A model generated the notes under the pieces. It ran no database searches. It saw only the letters and a program-made list of their open reading frames with translations, and had not been told where the DNA came from. From positions 372,001 to 436,000 of the forward strand of contig CAVSNF010000025.1 in assembly GCA_963729195.1 (NCBI GenBank): a DNA stretch of 64,000 nucleotides, written 5' to 3'. Of the stretch, positions 27,812 through 37,036 are shown piece after piece. The position numbers and the translations under genes were made by a program. Source of the DNA: CAVPTL01 sp963729195 (GTDB lineage Bacteria > Actinomycetota > Thermoleophilia > Gaiellales > JAICJC01). Position 1 is the first letter of the stretch. The number at the start of each line of letters is the position of its first letter.

Positions 27812-29092
27812 CGATGGACGCAACCGTGCGGCGCACCTTCTCGGCGCTCGCGATCCCCAACTATCGGCGCTACTTCACCGGCCAGGCGATCTCCCTGGTC
27901 GGCACCTGGATGCAGTCCACCGCCCAGGCCTGGCTGGTGCTGCAGCTGACCCACTCCGCCGCGGCGCTGGGCATCGTGATCGCACTGCAGACGCTGCCCG
28001 TACTGCTGCTGGGCCCCTACGGCGGCGTGGTGGCCGATCGCGTGGACAAGCGCCGCCTGATGGTGGTGCTGCAGTCGCTGATGGGAGTCCAGGCGCTGGT
28101 GCTGGGCATCCTCACCCTGACCAACCGGGTCACCTTCGTCGACGTACTGATCCTGGCGCTGCTGCTGGGCCTCAACCAATGCTTCGAGAACCCCTCGCGC
28201 CAGGCCTTCGTGATGGAGATGGTGGGACCGGATGACCTGCGAAACGCCGTCAGCCTCAACTCCACCCTGATCAACGCCGCCCGGGCGGTCGGCCCGGCGG
28301 TCGCCGGCATCATGATCGCCACCGTGGGCGAGGGCTGGTGCTTTGTGATCAACGCGGTCAGCTTCGCCGCGGTGGTCGGCTCGCTGATGACGATGGACAC
28401 CTCGCTGCTGAAGCCGACGCGTGCCGACGGTGCGCCGCCGCGGCCAGCTGCGCGAGGGGTTCAAGTATGTCGCCCGCACACCTGAGCTGAGGATCCCGCT
28501 GGTGATGATGGGCCTGGTGGGGATGCTCGCCTACAACTTCCAGGTGACGCTGCCGGTCGCCGCCAAGCAGGTGTTCGGCGGGGACGCGCGCACATTCGGA
28601 CTGATGACCGCGGCCATGGGAATCGGCGCGGTGGCCGGCGGGCTGGTGGCGGCGGCCCGCGGCAAGACCGGCCTGCAACCGATGGTGATCGCGTCATTCG
28701 GGTTCGGAGTGGTGATTTTGGTGGCAGCGATTGCTCCCACGCTCCCGATCGAGTTTGTCGCGCTGGGCATGGTCGGGTTCGGCAGCGTCACCTTCCTGGC
28801 GATGGCCAACTCAACGCTGCAACTCACCGCGGCGCCGCACATGCGTGGGCGGGTAATGGCCCTGTGGTCGGTGGCATTCCTCGGCTCCACCCCGATCGGC
28901 GGCCCCATCATCGGCTGGATCACGAGCATCGCCGGCGCCCGCGTCGGCCTCGCAGTCGGCGGCGCGGCCTGCCTGGCTGCAGCGGCCTTCGGCCTGCTGG
29001 CCATGCGCCGCATGGCCTCTCACCCAACCGTTCGCGGCGTGAATAACGGTGCCTGGCACCGTTATTCACCACTTCGCTCTCGGCATGAATAA
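27808..29092 (+). CDS. MFS transporter, EntS/MFS_3-like (frameshifted)
   Basis: About 420 residues and 12 helices. FTGQAISLVGTWMQSTAQAW and NPSRQAFVMEMVGPDDLRNA are typical of MFS_3 exporters related to enterobactin exporters. One extra base near 28430 shifts the frame before TVRRRGQLREGF. The C-terminus runs in frame through repeat copy 7 (adding VNNGAWHRYSP) and ends at the TAA (29090-29092) of copy 8. Co-transcribed with the MarR gene. Probably a drug or siderophore efflux protein. Confidence 0.83.
29039..29069. repeat. palindromic repeat copy 7 (A-type arms)
   Basis: Perfect copy with central T at the 3' end of the MFS gene. The frame read here is GTG-AAT-AAC, the only one of the three without a stop. 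Confidence 0.95.
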
Positions 29093-29119
29093 TTGGTGCC
29101 TGGCACCAATTATTCATGC
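29083..29119. repeat. palindromic repeat copy 8 (B-type arms)
   Basis: Perfect 37-base palindrome with the GGTGCC-T-GGCACC core and outer arms GCATGAATAATT / AATTATTCATGC. It begins 13 bases after copy 7 and provides the TAA stop of the MFS gene. Confidence 0.95.
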
Positions 29120-29136
29120 TTCGGTAGTCTGGTCTG

Positions 29137-30702
29137 GTGCTGACCATCGATCTGGCCGAGGCGGCGTTCGACGAGCGTGATTGGGGGCGTGTGCGTGCGC
29201 TCCTGCTCGACGATCCGAAGCGGACCGAGTCCGACCGGGCGCTTGAGATCCTGGCCACGGCGTCGTGGTGGCTGGACGACATCGATACCGCGATCGAGGC
29301 TCGCGAGCAGCTGTTTCGCATGCGACGAGAACGCGGCGACCAACCGGGAGCGGCGGCAGTCGCCATCCGGCTCGCTTGGGATTCCACCATCGGCCGTCGC
29401 GAAGCCGCCATCGCCGGAGGCTGGAGCGCCCGCGCCCGCTCGCTGCTCGACGGCCTCCCGCCCTCGCCCGACCATGCCTGGCTGCTGTTGTGCGAGGCGA
29501 CCCTCGCCGATGCCGGCTCGGCCCAGTTCGGCGAGGCCCGCCGCCTGGCGGCGTCCGTCGGTGCGTTTGACGCCGAGATGACGGCGGTGGCACTCGAGGG
29601 CAATGCCTTGGTCGGTGAGGGACGTGTGAACGAGGGCTTGGCGATGATGGACGGCGCCGCCGCCGCGGCGTGCGCCGGTGAGCTGGAGGATCCGCTGGCG
29701 ATCACGTTTGCCTGTTGCCAGCTGCTCGGCGCCTGCAGCCGCGTCCAGGACTTCGAGCGCGCCGGCCAGTGGTGTGACCGGATCGCGGTGATGTGCGATC
29801 GCCAGAACATCTGGACAGTGCTGGCGGTCAGCCGGTGCATGTACGCGCCGGTGTTGGTCGCCCGGGGGCACTATGCCGAAGCCGAGAAGATCCTGGAGGC
29901 GTCGCTTCGCCACTACCACCAGCTGCTGCCACACCACGCGGGCCAAGCCGCTGTGTGGCTGGCGGATCTGCGGGTGCGTCAGGGCCGAACCGCGGAAGCG
30001 CTCGAGCTGCTCGACCGGGCTGAACCCGACGCCGGCTGCCGGCTGGTGCGGGCGACGATCGCGCTCGACGCCGACGCACACGAGATGGCAGTCGAACACG
30101 CCCAGGCCTTTCTCCGGCAGTCCACGGAGAATCGGTTCGTGGAGCGGTTGACCGCCTTCGATGTTCTGGTGCGCGCTCACGCGGGTGCAGGCAACCTGCC
30201 CGACGCAAACGCCGCCCACATCGAGGTCGAACGACTGGCCACGGTGCTCGGCTCACCGTCGGCGCAGGCCACGGTGCTGCGCGCACTGGCCGCGATCCGC
30301 GAGGCGACCGGTGACCTGGACGGCGCGCGAGTCGCCCTCGAGGACGCGGCCGACGTCTTCGAGCGCAGCCAGACCCCCTACGAGGGCGCCCGCACCCGGC
30401 TGGAGCTGGCCGGTGTGCTGGAGCGACTCGGCCGGCCCGACGCCGCAGTGGTGGAATGGGCGCGGGGTGAGCAGGTGCTTGCCGGGCTGCGCGAATCCCA
30501 GGTGACCCCGGGGCTGCTCACAAACCGTGAACTGGAGGTGCTGACGCTGGTCGCCGAAGGCTTCTCCAACGCCGAGATCGCGCGGCGACTGGTGGTCAGC
30601 ACGCACACCGTGCATCGTCACATCGCAAATCTGATGCGCAAGCTCGACGTCAACTCGCGCACCGCCGCCGTCTCGCGCGCCTCGAAGCTCGGGCTGATCT
30701 GA
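29137..30702 (+). CDS. LuxR family regulator with helical-repeat sensor region
   Basis: 521 intact residues. About 450 residues of TPR-like helical repeats (AREQLFRMRRERGDQPGAAA, ARGHYAEAEKILEASLRHYH, RVALEDAADVFERSQTPYEG) precede a C-terminal LuxR helix-turn-helix with LTNRELEVLTLVAEGFSNAE and TVHRHIANLMRKLDVNSR. No ATPase module is present, so this is a shortened MalT/LAL-like protein. Starts at GTG 29137 shortly after repeat copy 8. It stands before an FAD oxidoreductase that it may control. Confidence 0.87.
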   Translation: MLTIDLAEAAFDERDWGRVRALLLDDPKRTESDRALEILATASWWLDDIDTAIEAREQLFRMRRERGDQPGAAAVAIRLAWDSTIGRREAAIAGGWSARARSLLDGLPPSPDHAWLLLCEATLADAGSAQFGEARRLAASVGAFDAEMTAVALEGNALVGEGRVNEGLAMMDGAAAAACAGELEDPLAITFACCQLLGACSRVQDFERAGQWCDRIAVMCDRQNIWTVLAVSRCMYAPVLVARGHYAEAEKILEASLRHYHQLLPHHAGQAAVWLADLRVRQGRTAEALELLDRAEPDAGCRLVRATIALDADAHEMAVEHAQAFLRQSTENRFVERLTAFDVLVRAHAGAGNLPDANAAHIEVERLATVLGSPSAQATVLRALAAIREATGDLDGARVALEDAADVFERSQTPYEGARTRLELAGVLERLGRPDAAVVEWARGEQVLAGLRESQVTPGLLTNRELEVLTLVAEGFSNAEIARRLVVSTHTVHRHIANLMRKLDVNSRTAAVSRASKLGLI

Positions 30703-30705
30703 GAC

Positions 30706-30721
30706 TGGCCCGATCGGGCCA
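30706..30721. terminator. palindrome after the LuxR gene
   Basis: TGGCCCGATCGGGCCA is a perfect 16-base palindrome beginning three bases after the stop. A GC-only hairpin without a T tract; it could be a weak terminator or a binding site for the next gene. Confidence 0.35.
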
Positions 30722-30818
30722 TCCCGAGAGCGACCCAGAAATGGCCGGAAGGGGCGAAGCCGTCTTCGCACTCCCCTGGAAGACTTGAACCACGGCATGC
30801 GACCAGGGAGGATCAGCG

Positions 30819-32198
30819 ATGATCGACACCGCCATCCATCAGCTTCGCGCGCACATCCACGGTGACGTCTTCGAGCCCGGTGACGCCGGGTACACGGACA
30901 CCTGCACGCTCTTCAACGCAGCCATCGAGCGATCGCCCGCGATCGTGGTGCGCCCCAACTCGACCGCAGACATCGCAGAGGCGCTGCGCTTCGCCCGGGC
31001 CAACGCACTGCCGCTGGCGGTGCGCAGCGGAGGCCACTCGGCCGCCGGCTGGTCGCTGTGCGACGACGGCGTGGTGCTCGACATGCGGTCGTTCGACTCG
31101 ATCGAGGTTGACGCCGAGGCCCGCACAGCCAAGGTCGGCGGAGGGTGCACAACCGGCGCCGTCGACCGCGCCTGCCAGGAGCACGGGCTGGCGGTTGTGA
31201 CCGGCAGGGTCTCCACCACAGGGATCGCCGGCTTCACGCTCGGCGGCGGCTCCGGCGCGCTGGAGCGGCGCTTTGGCTTTGCCGTCGACAACCTGCTCGC
31301 GGTCGAGCTGGTGACCGCCGGCGGCGAGCTGATCACGGCAAGCCCCGACTCGCATTCCGAGCTGTTCTGGGCGCTGCGCGGCGGAGGCGGCAACTTTGGC
31401 GTGGTCACCTCACTCACCTTCCGCGCCCATCCCATGGAGCCGGTCGTCACCGGTGGGCTGATCCTGCACGACGGCGAACGTGGCAAGGAGGTGCTGAGGC
31501 ACGCGCGCTCGGTCATGGAGGCCGCCCCCGAGCATCTCGGGCTGTTCATGTTCTACGTGTATGCACCCGACGATCCATCGATTCCCGAGGAGCTTCGAGA
31601 CCGGCTGGCGTTCGGCTTGGTGGTCAGCCACACCGGCCCTCCCGGCACCGCCGCACGGGATCTCGCGCCGCTGCGCGAGTTCGGCCCTCCGGCGGTCGAC
31701 TTTGTCGAGGAGACCACCTGGGCCGATCTGAACAGCTCGCTGGACGACCCGCCCGGCTTCCGCAACTACATGACCTCCGACCACCTGGTGGATCTCGGCG
31801 ACGACGTGATCGACGTGATCGACCACCACGCCCACTCGCTCCCCCGTGGCCCCGGCTGGGTGGTGGTGTTCTGTTGGGGCGGTGCGGTCACTCGCCCACC
31901 GTCACCGACACCGATCGGCAACCGCGATGCCCGCTGGGTCGTGCATCCGGGAGCGTTCTGGGAAGACCCCGCCGAGGACGACAACGTGCATGAGTGGGTG
32001 CGCGGATTTCGCGGCGACCTGCGACCCCACACCACCGGCGCCGTGTGGCTGAACTGGGTCGGGGACGAGGGCGACGCTCGCGTCCGGTCGGCGTTCGGCG
32101 ACGAGTCGTACGCGCGGCTGCAGGCCGTCAAGGAGGCGTATGACCCCGACAACGTCTTTCGCTCGAACCACAACATCGCACCGGCGGTCGTCGGTTGA
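30819..32198 (+). CDS. FAD-binding oxidoreductase, berberine bridge enzyme-like, cytoplasmic
   Basis: 459 intact residues without signal peptide. AVRSGGHSAAGWSLCDDGVV has the His for 8-alpha-N-histidyl FAD; the position used for the second, cysteinyl link is Ser in VTGRVSTTGIAGFTLGGG, so FAD should be mono-covalent. Ends with YDPDNVFRSNHNI, the berberine-like C-terminal motif. GGGAGG eight bases before the ATG supports the start. Substrate unknown. It differs from the Tat-exported family member at 12630-14157. Confidence 0.9.
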   Translation: MIDTAIHQLRAHIHGDVFEPGDAGYTDTCTLFNAAIERSPAIVVRPNSTADIAEALRFARANALPLAVRSGGHSAAGWSLCDDGVVLDMRSFDSIEVDAEARTAKVGGGCTTGAVDRACQEHGLAVVTGRVSTTGIAGFTLGGGSGALERRFGFAVDNLLAVELVTAGGELITASPDSHSELFWALRGGGGNFGVVTSLTFRAHPMEPVVTGGLILHDGERGKEVLRHARSVMEAAPEHLGLFMFYVYAPDDPSIPEELRDRLAFGLVVSHTGPPGTAARDLAPLREFGPPAVDFVEETTWADLNSSLDDPPGFRNYMTSDHLVDLGDDVIDVIDHHAHSLPRGPGWVVVFCWGGAVTRPPSPTPIGNRDARWVVHPGAFWEDPAEDDNVHEWVRGFRGDLRPHTTGAVWLNWVGDEGDARVRSAFGDESYARLQAVKEAYDPDNVFRSNHNIAPAVVG

Positions 32199-32214
32199 GG
32201 AAGTCCCCGCGGAC

Positions 32215-32790
32215 TTAGAGCTCGACGCCGGGAGGTTCCACCAGATCGGGGTGGGCGGCGCTGAATCGGCGAGATTGCTCGACCGTGCGCATCCACTCAT
32301 AGTGCAGTTGCTTGGTAACCACCGGGATCACACCTGCCCGGCGCATCCGATCGAGTCCCGCCTGGTGTGCACGGCCCGGTGATGCCACCGCATCCTCGAC
32401 CACCACCACGCTGTGGCCCCGGTCGAGCAGACCGAGCGCCGAGTGGGCCACGCACACGTCGGTCTCAAGACCCACCAGCACGACCGTGCCGCGCCCCGAC
32501 TCGCGCACAGCCGGCCCGACCAGGGGATCATCGGCCAGGCCGAACACCGTCTTGGGGATCACCGGAGCGTCGCCCACCACCTCCACCAGACCGGGGCTGA
32601 GGCCGCCCCAGTCGTGCGGCGACTCGACCGATGCGATCACCGGGATTCCGCTGAACCTCGCTCCTTGCACCAGGAACGCAATCCGGTCGACCAGCCCAGC
32701 CTTGACATCGTCCTCGATCCGCTCCAGGAACCCATCCTGGACGTCGACCAGCACCAGCACGCAGTCGTCGGGATCGATCAGGCGGCTCAT
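32215..32790 (-). CDS. isochorismatase-like cysteine hydrolase
   Basis: 191 intact residues. The catalytic triad is visible: Asp in LVLVDVQDGFLE, Lys in VIPKTVFG and Cys in GLETDVCVAHSALGLL; cis-peptide-type VGLETD precedes the Cys. The family includes nicotinamidases, N-carbamoyl hydrolases and isochorismatases; the pocket residues do not let me choose. Convergent with the FAD oxidoreductase, 16 bases apart, and 25 bases downstream of the TolB-like gene on the same strand. Confidence 0.87.
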   Translation of the reverse strand: MSRLIDPDDCVLVLVDVQDGFLERIEDDVKAGLVDRIAFLVQGARFSGIPVIASVESPHDWGGLSPGLVEVVGDAPVIPKTVFGLADDPLVGPAVRESGRGTVVLVGLETDVCVAHSALGLLDRGHSVVVVEDAVASPGRAHQAGLDRMRRAGVIPVVTKQLHYEWMRTVEQSRRFSAAHPDLVEPPGVEL

Positions 32791-32815
32791 ATCGACCGAT
32801 CGTATCCGCCGAGGC

Positions 32816-33820
32816 TCAGCGGTGGGGTGGCATCTTCACCGGCCGGGCGGGGTTCCACGCCGGCGTGACCCACATGGGAGGCCGATAGCCGAGGTGGCGG
32901 ATGTGGGTTCCATCCGCTCGCATGGTGACCAACTCTTTTGACCTGTCCATGCTCGCGATCCGCTTGCCGTCGGGTGACCAGCTCGCGCCCCAGATGCCGG
33001 CAGCGTGCGGCGTCAGCCGTTGCAGCCCGGTGCCGTCGGCGCCAACGGTGAAGACCCCGCCCTGATCGGCGTTGCCGGTGGCGGCGGTGAAGGCCAGCTG
33101 CGACCCGTCCGGCGACCAGCGGATGTCCGCCAGTTCGTCGACCGGCAACGTGCCGGACAGGCGATTCAGCCGGGCCGCGGTGACCAGCACATGAGCACCG
33201 GCGCCGTTGGCATTCATCACCCAGATGCTGTGCTGGGCGTTGACTGACCGGCCGAACGCGATCCTGGTGCCGTCCGGGCTGACCACGGGGCCACTTACCC
33301 CGGTCGGTGTTGCGCTTCGGCGAGCGATCGCTCGGGCCGTGCCGCCGTGGACAGATACCTCTCGGATCACGAAATCATCATCCACATAGACGACGTGGCG
33401 GCCGTCTGGGGTAAACGACCCGCCTCCGAAAGCTGCGTGCCGGGCAACCGGCGTCTCATCCCCACCGATGCCAAGGACATACAGACCAGAGGATCGAGAA
33501 ATCAGGAGTTCCGAGCCGTCGCTCGACCAGGCCACGGGGTCTCCGGAGATCGTCGGCAGCGTGACCGAGCGTGATCGCCTGTCAGGATCGACCACCACCA
33601 TCGGAGTTCCCCCCACGATGATCCGCCCGCGCATCCAGTGACCCGGGAGCGCGGCGCAGCGCGTGCTGCCGGGGAGAACATGGCATGCCGGCAGCTCTCG
33701 CGGCCCGGCGGGCGCCGCTGCTGAGCTCGATCCTGTCGAGCCCAGCGCGACAGCCCCCACCGCCGAGACCAGCACCAGTGCCGCAACGCCGAAAACCGTC
33801 GATGTCGATTTTGTGTTCAT
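32816..33820 (-). CDS. exported TolB/PD40-type beta-propeller protein
   Basis: 334 intact residues. A signal or anchor segment (VFGVAALVLVSAVGAVALG) is followed by PD40-type blades: GSFTPDGRHVVYVDDD, PVVSPDGTRIAFGRS, IRWSPDGSQLAFTAATG, ASWSPDGKRIASMDRS. Such propellers bind protein or peptide partners. No enzymatic residues seen. Divergent from the Ser/Thr kinase gene, which also carries a propeller, so a functional link is possible. Confidence 0.85.
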   Translation of the reverse strand: MNTKSTSTVFGVAALVLVSAVGAVALGSTGSSSAAAPAGPRELPACHVLPGSTRCAALPGHWMRGRIIVGGTPMVVVDPDRRSRSVTLPTISGDPVAWSSDGSELLISRSSGLYVLGIGGDETPVARHAAFGGGSFTPDGRHVVYVDDDFVIREVSVHGGTARAIARRSATPTGVSGPVVSPDGTRIAFGRSVNAQHSIWVMNANGAGAHVLVTAARLNRLSGTLPVDELADIRWSPDGSQLAFTAATGNADQGGVFTVGADGTGLQRLTPHAAGIWGASWSPDGKRIASMDRSKELVTMRADGTHIRHLGYRPPMWVTPAWNPARPVKMPPHR

Positions 33821-33924
33821 GGCACGATCATGCTCGCGCCCGCTAATCGTTCTCTTACGGTTGTCTTACGGCTCTCAGCGGGACCCCGAAACCCGATCTA
33901 TCCTCTTGTGACGGGAGGTACGCA

Positions 33925-35730
33925 ATGCCGGTTTCCGGGGATCTGCATATCGGTGACAGCCTGCTCGGCTACGAGATCGAAGCGCTGATCGGCCGAGGCG
34001 GAATGGGGGTTGTCTATCGGGCCCGTGATCGCGCGCTCGACCGCAAGGTCGCGCTCAAACTGATCGCCCCCGAACTGGCTGCCTTCACCGGCTTTCGAGC
34101 GCGGTTCCTGGCCGAATCCCGGCTGGCGGCATCGCTGGAGCACCCCAATGTGGTGCCGATCTATGCGGCCGGCGAGCAGGACGATCTGCTGTACATCGCC
34201 ATGCGCTACGTGGAAGGCAGCGACCTGAAACGGATCCTGATGGACGGCCCCCTGCCGCCGGAGCGCACGATCGCGATCTGCAGTCAGGTGGCAAGCGCGC
34301 TGGACGCGGCTCACGAGTTGGGTCTCGTGCACCGTGACGTGAAGCCGTCAAACGTCCTGGTCGATCCGCACGATCACGCCTTCCTGGTGGATTTCGGCCT
34401 CACCCGGCTGGTGTCGGACATCGGGCAGGTGCCGGTCGCGACGTCATCGCTGGGCACGATCGAGTACATCGCGCCGGAGCAGATCCGGGGCGACCGGATC
34501 GACGGCCGCACCGATGTGTACTCGCTGGGGTGTGTGCTGCACGAGTGCATCACCGCCGAGCCGCCGTTCCCGCACGCCTCGGAGGTCGCGCTGCTGTTCG
34601 CCCACCTCGAGGAGGACCCACCCGCGACCGCCGCGCTGGGCGACGTGCTGACGAAGGCGCTGGCCAAGGATCCAGACGACCGGTACGCGACCTGCGGGGA
34701 GCTGGTGGACGCGGCCGCCGCGGCGCTCGGGGTCGACCATCAGCGCAGGCGTCGATGGCCGCTGATCGCGGGGGTGCTGGCGGCGGCCGCGGTGGCGGTG
34801 ACGGCGGGGATCGGCCTGATCACGCACGGCTCGCCGGCGCACGCGGCCACCACCGGCCGGCTGGTGCAGATCGACACCCGAACCACCGACATCACCCGCA
34901 CGATCGCTATCGGCAACCGCCCCACCGGCGTTGCGGTGAGCGGCAATCACGTGTGGGCGACGGCGCTCGGCGACGCCCGCGTGCAGCAGATCAACCCCCG
35001 CACCGGCGCCGCCGGCAGCGTCGGCAAGCCGATCGATCAACCGATCGACCTGTCCGCAGGCGAAAACGTGGCCTACGCGGTGAGTGCCGAGAGTATCGAG
35101 GTCATCGACCCCAAGCGCGCTCCGGTGCCGGGGAAGGTCAACACCAGCGGCATCCGCGGTGACCTGATGCTGATCGCATCCGGCCCGGCCGGGACATGGG
35201 GTGCCAAGAACGAAACGGTGTACCGGGTCCAGCCGTACAACACCTGGGTTCGCAACGCTGTCGATCGCGTGCATCTTCCGATGCGTGAGGACGAGGAACA
35301 CGCCGGCGGGGAGCTCACCGACATGGCGGTCGGGACGGATGCGGTGTGGGTGGTTGGTGACGTCGGCGAGCGGCGGCTGTGGCGGGTCGAGGTCGCGAAA
35401 CCCCACGCCGTGACGATCATCCCGCTGTCGTTCTCCCCGGCCGGGGTCGCCGCGGGGCTGGGGGGCGTGTGGGTCACCGATCAGCTGTCGAACCGGCTGT
35501 TCGAGTTCGACCCGGCGACCGGCAGGGTCGTGCGCGTGATCACCGTGGGCCGCGAACCGATGGGAGTGGCGGTGGGCGCCGGAGCGGTGTGGGTCGCCAA
35601 CGCGATCGACGGGACGGTGTCCAAGTACGACCCCAACAGCGGCCGCGTCGACACCATCGCGGTGGGCGGAACCCCCACGAGGATTGCTGTGGGTGCGGGA
35701 TCGGTGTGGGTGGCGACGGATGGGGACTAA
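33925..35730 (+). CDS. transmembrane Ser/Thr protein kinase with external beta-propeller
   Basis: 601 intact residues. Kinase domain at about 10-270: GRGGMGVVYRARD (Gly loop), VALKLIAP (Lys), HRDVKPSNVLVD (catalytic loop), VDFGLTRL (DFG) and APEQI. A helix near 280-300 (WPLIAGVLAAAAVAVTAGIG) anchors it, and the outer part is a YncE/virginiamycin-lyase-like propeller (GVAVSGNHVWATALG, GVAAGLGGVWVTDQL, GVAVGAGAVWVANAI, RIAVGAGSVWVATDG) in place of the more common PASTA repeats. Its end overlaps the next gene by 11 bases, so it probably acts with that ligand-binding lipoprotein. Confidence 0.92.
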   Translation: MPVSGDLHIGDSLLGYEIEALIGRGGMGVVYRARDRALDRKVALKLIAPELAAFTGFRARFLAESRLAASLEHPNVVPIYAAGEQDDLLYIAMRYVEGSDLKRILMDGPLPPERTIAICSQVASALDAAHELGLVHRDVKPSNVLVDPHDHAFLVDFGLTRLVSDIGQVPVATSSLGTIEYIAPEQIRGDRIDGRTDVYSLGCVLHECITAEPPFPHASEVALLFAHLEEDPPATAALGDVLTKALAKDPDDRYATCGELVDAAAAALGVDHQRRRRWPLIAGVLAAAAVAVTAGIGLITHGSPAHAATTGRLVQIDTRTTDITRTIAIGNRPTGVAVSGNHVWATALGDARVQQINPRTGAAGSVGKPIDQPIDLSAGENVAYAVSAESIEVIDPKRAPVPGKVNTSGIRGDLMLIASGPAGTWGAKNETVYRVQPYNTWVRNAVDRVHLPMREDEEHAGGELTDMAVGTDAVWVVGDVGERRLWRVEVAKPHAVTIIPLSFSPAGVAAGLGGVWVTDQLSNRLFEFDPATGRVVRVITVGREPMGVAVGAGAVWVANAIDGTVSKYDPNSGRVDTIAVGGTPTRIAVGAGSVWVATDGD

Positions 35731-37036
35731 GACGATCCTGTGGCTTTCGGCCCTGGTCGCCTGTCTCGCTGTCAGCGGATGCGGAGGCAGCTCCGCCGAC
35801 TCGGCGGATGCGATCCGGATCGGAGTCGTGGTTGAGTGCGGCGGGACGTTCGCGAATGAGCACCAACCGACGCTTGCGGGGGTGGAGCTCCCATTCATTC
35901 AGCACGGCGCCACACTGCGAGAGACGAAACCCTCCCAAGGCATCTCGGGTGCGTCGATCGCCGGGCGCCCGGTGCGGCTGCTGACGGCATGTAACACCTG
36001 GGAAGATCGCTCGACCACCATCGCCGCACTGAGCACCCTGGTCGAGCGCGACGGCGCCGACGTCGTGATCGGACCGCAGAATGTCGGCGATGGAATTGCC
36101 GTGCGCGAGTTCGCCCGGAGACATCCCCACGTCACGTTCATCGCCACCAGCTTCGAGCAGTCCACGACGCTCAAGCGCAGCGTGCCAAACGTGTTTCGAT
36201 TCGAACCCGACTTTGCCCAGTGGTCCGGTGGAACCGGCACCTACGCCCGCAGGGTGCTGGGCTGGAATTCAGCCGTCACCCTCGGCCCGAAGACCCAGGC
36301 CGGAGAGCCCACGGTGCTTGGATTCGACGCTGAGTTCTGCTCGCTGGGAGGCACGATCACGACGCATTGGCCCAACCTGGTCCACGGCGCTGGAGTGACG
36401 GCCGCGCTCGACCGAACCCGCGTGGACGGTGCCTACCTCCCGGGCGACGGATTCCACTACCCCGGTAACTTCATCCACCATTGGCGGGCCGCCCACCCCG
36501 ATCTGGGGCGTCACCTGCTGGTCGGGTCGTCGGTGCTTACCCCAAACCGAGATCTGCTGGGTGTGGTCGGGTCGAACTCGGACCCCTACAAGTCCACGCG
36601 CGCGTGGCGGCGCTACGCAAATGACCTCAAGCGCACCTTCCGGAACGCCTGGCATCCCTTTGATAGCCAGCCCGGCTACGACGCAATGGAACCCGTGCGG
36701 GAGGCGCTGGAACTGGTGCACGGCGACACATCCCACGGTGAGCGCAGGCTGATGGCCGCCCTGGCCCACCTTCGCTATCACTCTCCCGCAGGGCTGATCA
36801 CCCTGGACAAGCGCCACCAGGCGATCGCGCCGATCTACCTGGGCAAGGTGGTGCGCACCCCGGCGGGCGGCTACAGAATCAAGCAGATCGCTGTGGTCAA
36901 GCACGTGGATCAGAGCTTCGGTGGGTACTTCACTCCGCACACGCCCTCCCCGAGTGCGACGGGGCCGGCCTGCGTCCACGGGAACCCGCCGGCCTGGGCC
37001 CGCGCGACTAGCCTCGCCCCCGGATCGACCAGGTAA
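35720..37036 (+). CDS. substrate-binding lipoprotein, Peripla_BP_6-like
   Basis: 438 intact residues. The signal TILWLSALVACLAVSGCGGS has lipobox VSGC. The mature part resembles branched-chain amino acid binding proteins (DAIRIGVVVECGGTFANEHQ, VIGPQNVGDGIAVREFARRH, NVFRFEPDFAQ). No permease or ATPase gene is nearby. The ATG at 35720 overlaps the kinase end; one further ATG upstream lacks a signal peptide. I infer it senses a ligand for the kinase rather than feeding a transporter. The 3' end overlaps the convergent BTAD regulator by 29 bases. Confidence 0.82.
   Translation: MGTKTILWLSALVACLAVSGCGGSSADSADAIRIGVVVECGGTFANEHQPTLAGVELPFIQHGATLRETKPSQGISGASIAGRPVRLLTACNTWEDRSTTIAALSTLVERDGADVVIGPQNVGDGIAVREFARRHPHVTFIATSFEQSTTLKRSVPNVFRFEPDFAQWSGGTGTYARRVLGWNSAVTLGPKTQAGEPTVLGFDAEFCSLGGTITTHWPNLVHGAGVTAALDRTRVDGAYLPGDGFHYPGNFIHHWRAAHPDLGRHLLVGSSVLTPNRDLLGVVGSNSDPYKSTRAWRRYANDLKRTFRNAWHPFDSQPGYDAMEPVREALELVHGDTSHGERRLMAALAHLRYHSPAGLITLDKRHQAIAPIYLGKVVRTPAGGYRIKQIAVVKHVDQSFGGYFTPHTPSPSATGPACVHGNPPAWARATSLAPGSTR

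Noticed and set aside
26054..27823. A 589-residue minus-strand protein
   Set aside because: Only its middle (about 26800-27290) is a real domain (DUF4232 lipoprotein); the flanks are antisense to the radical SAM and MarR genes.
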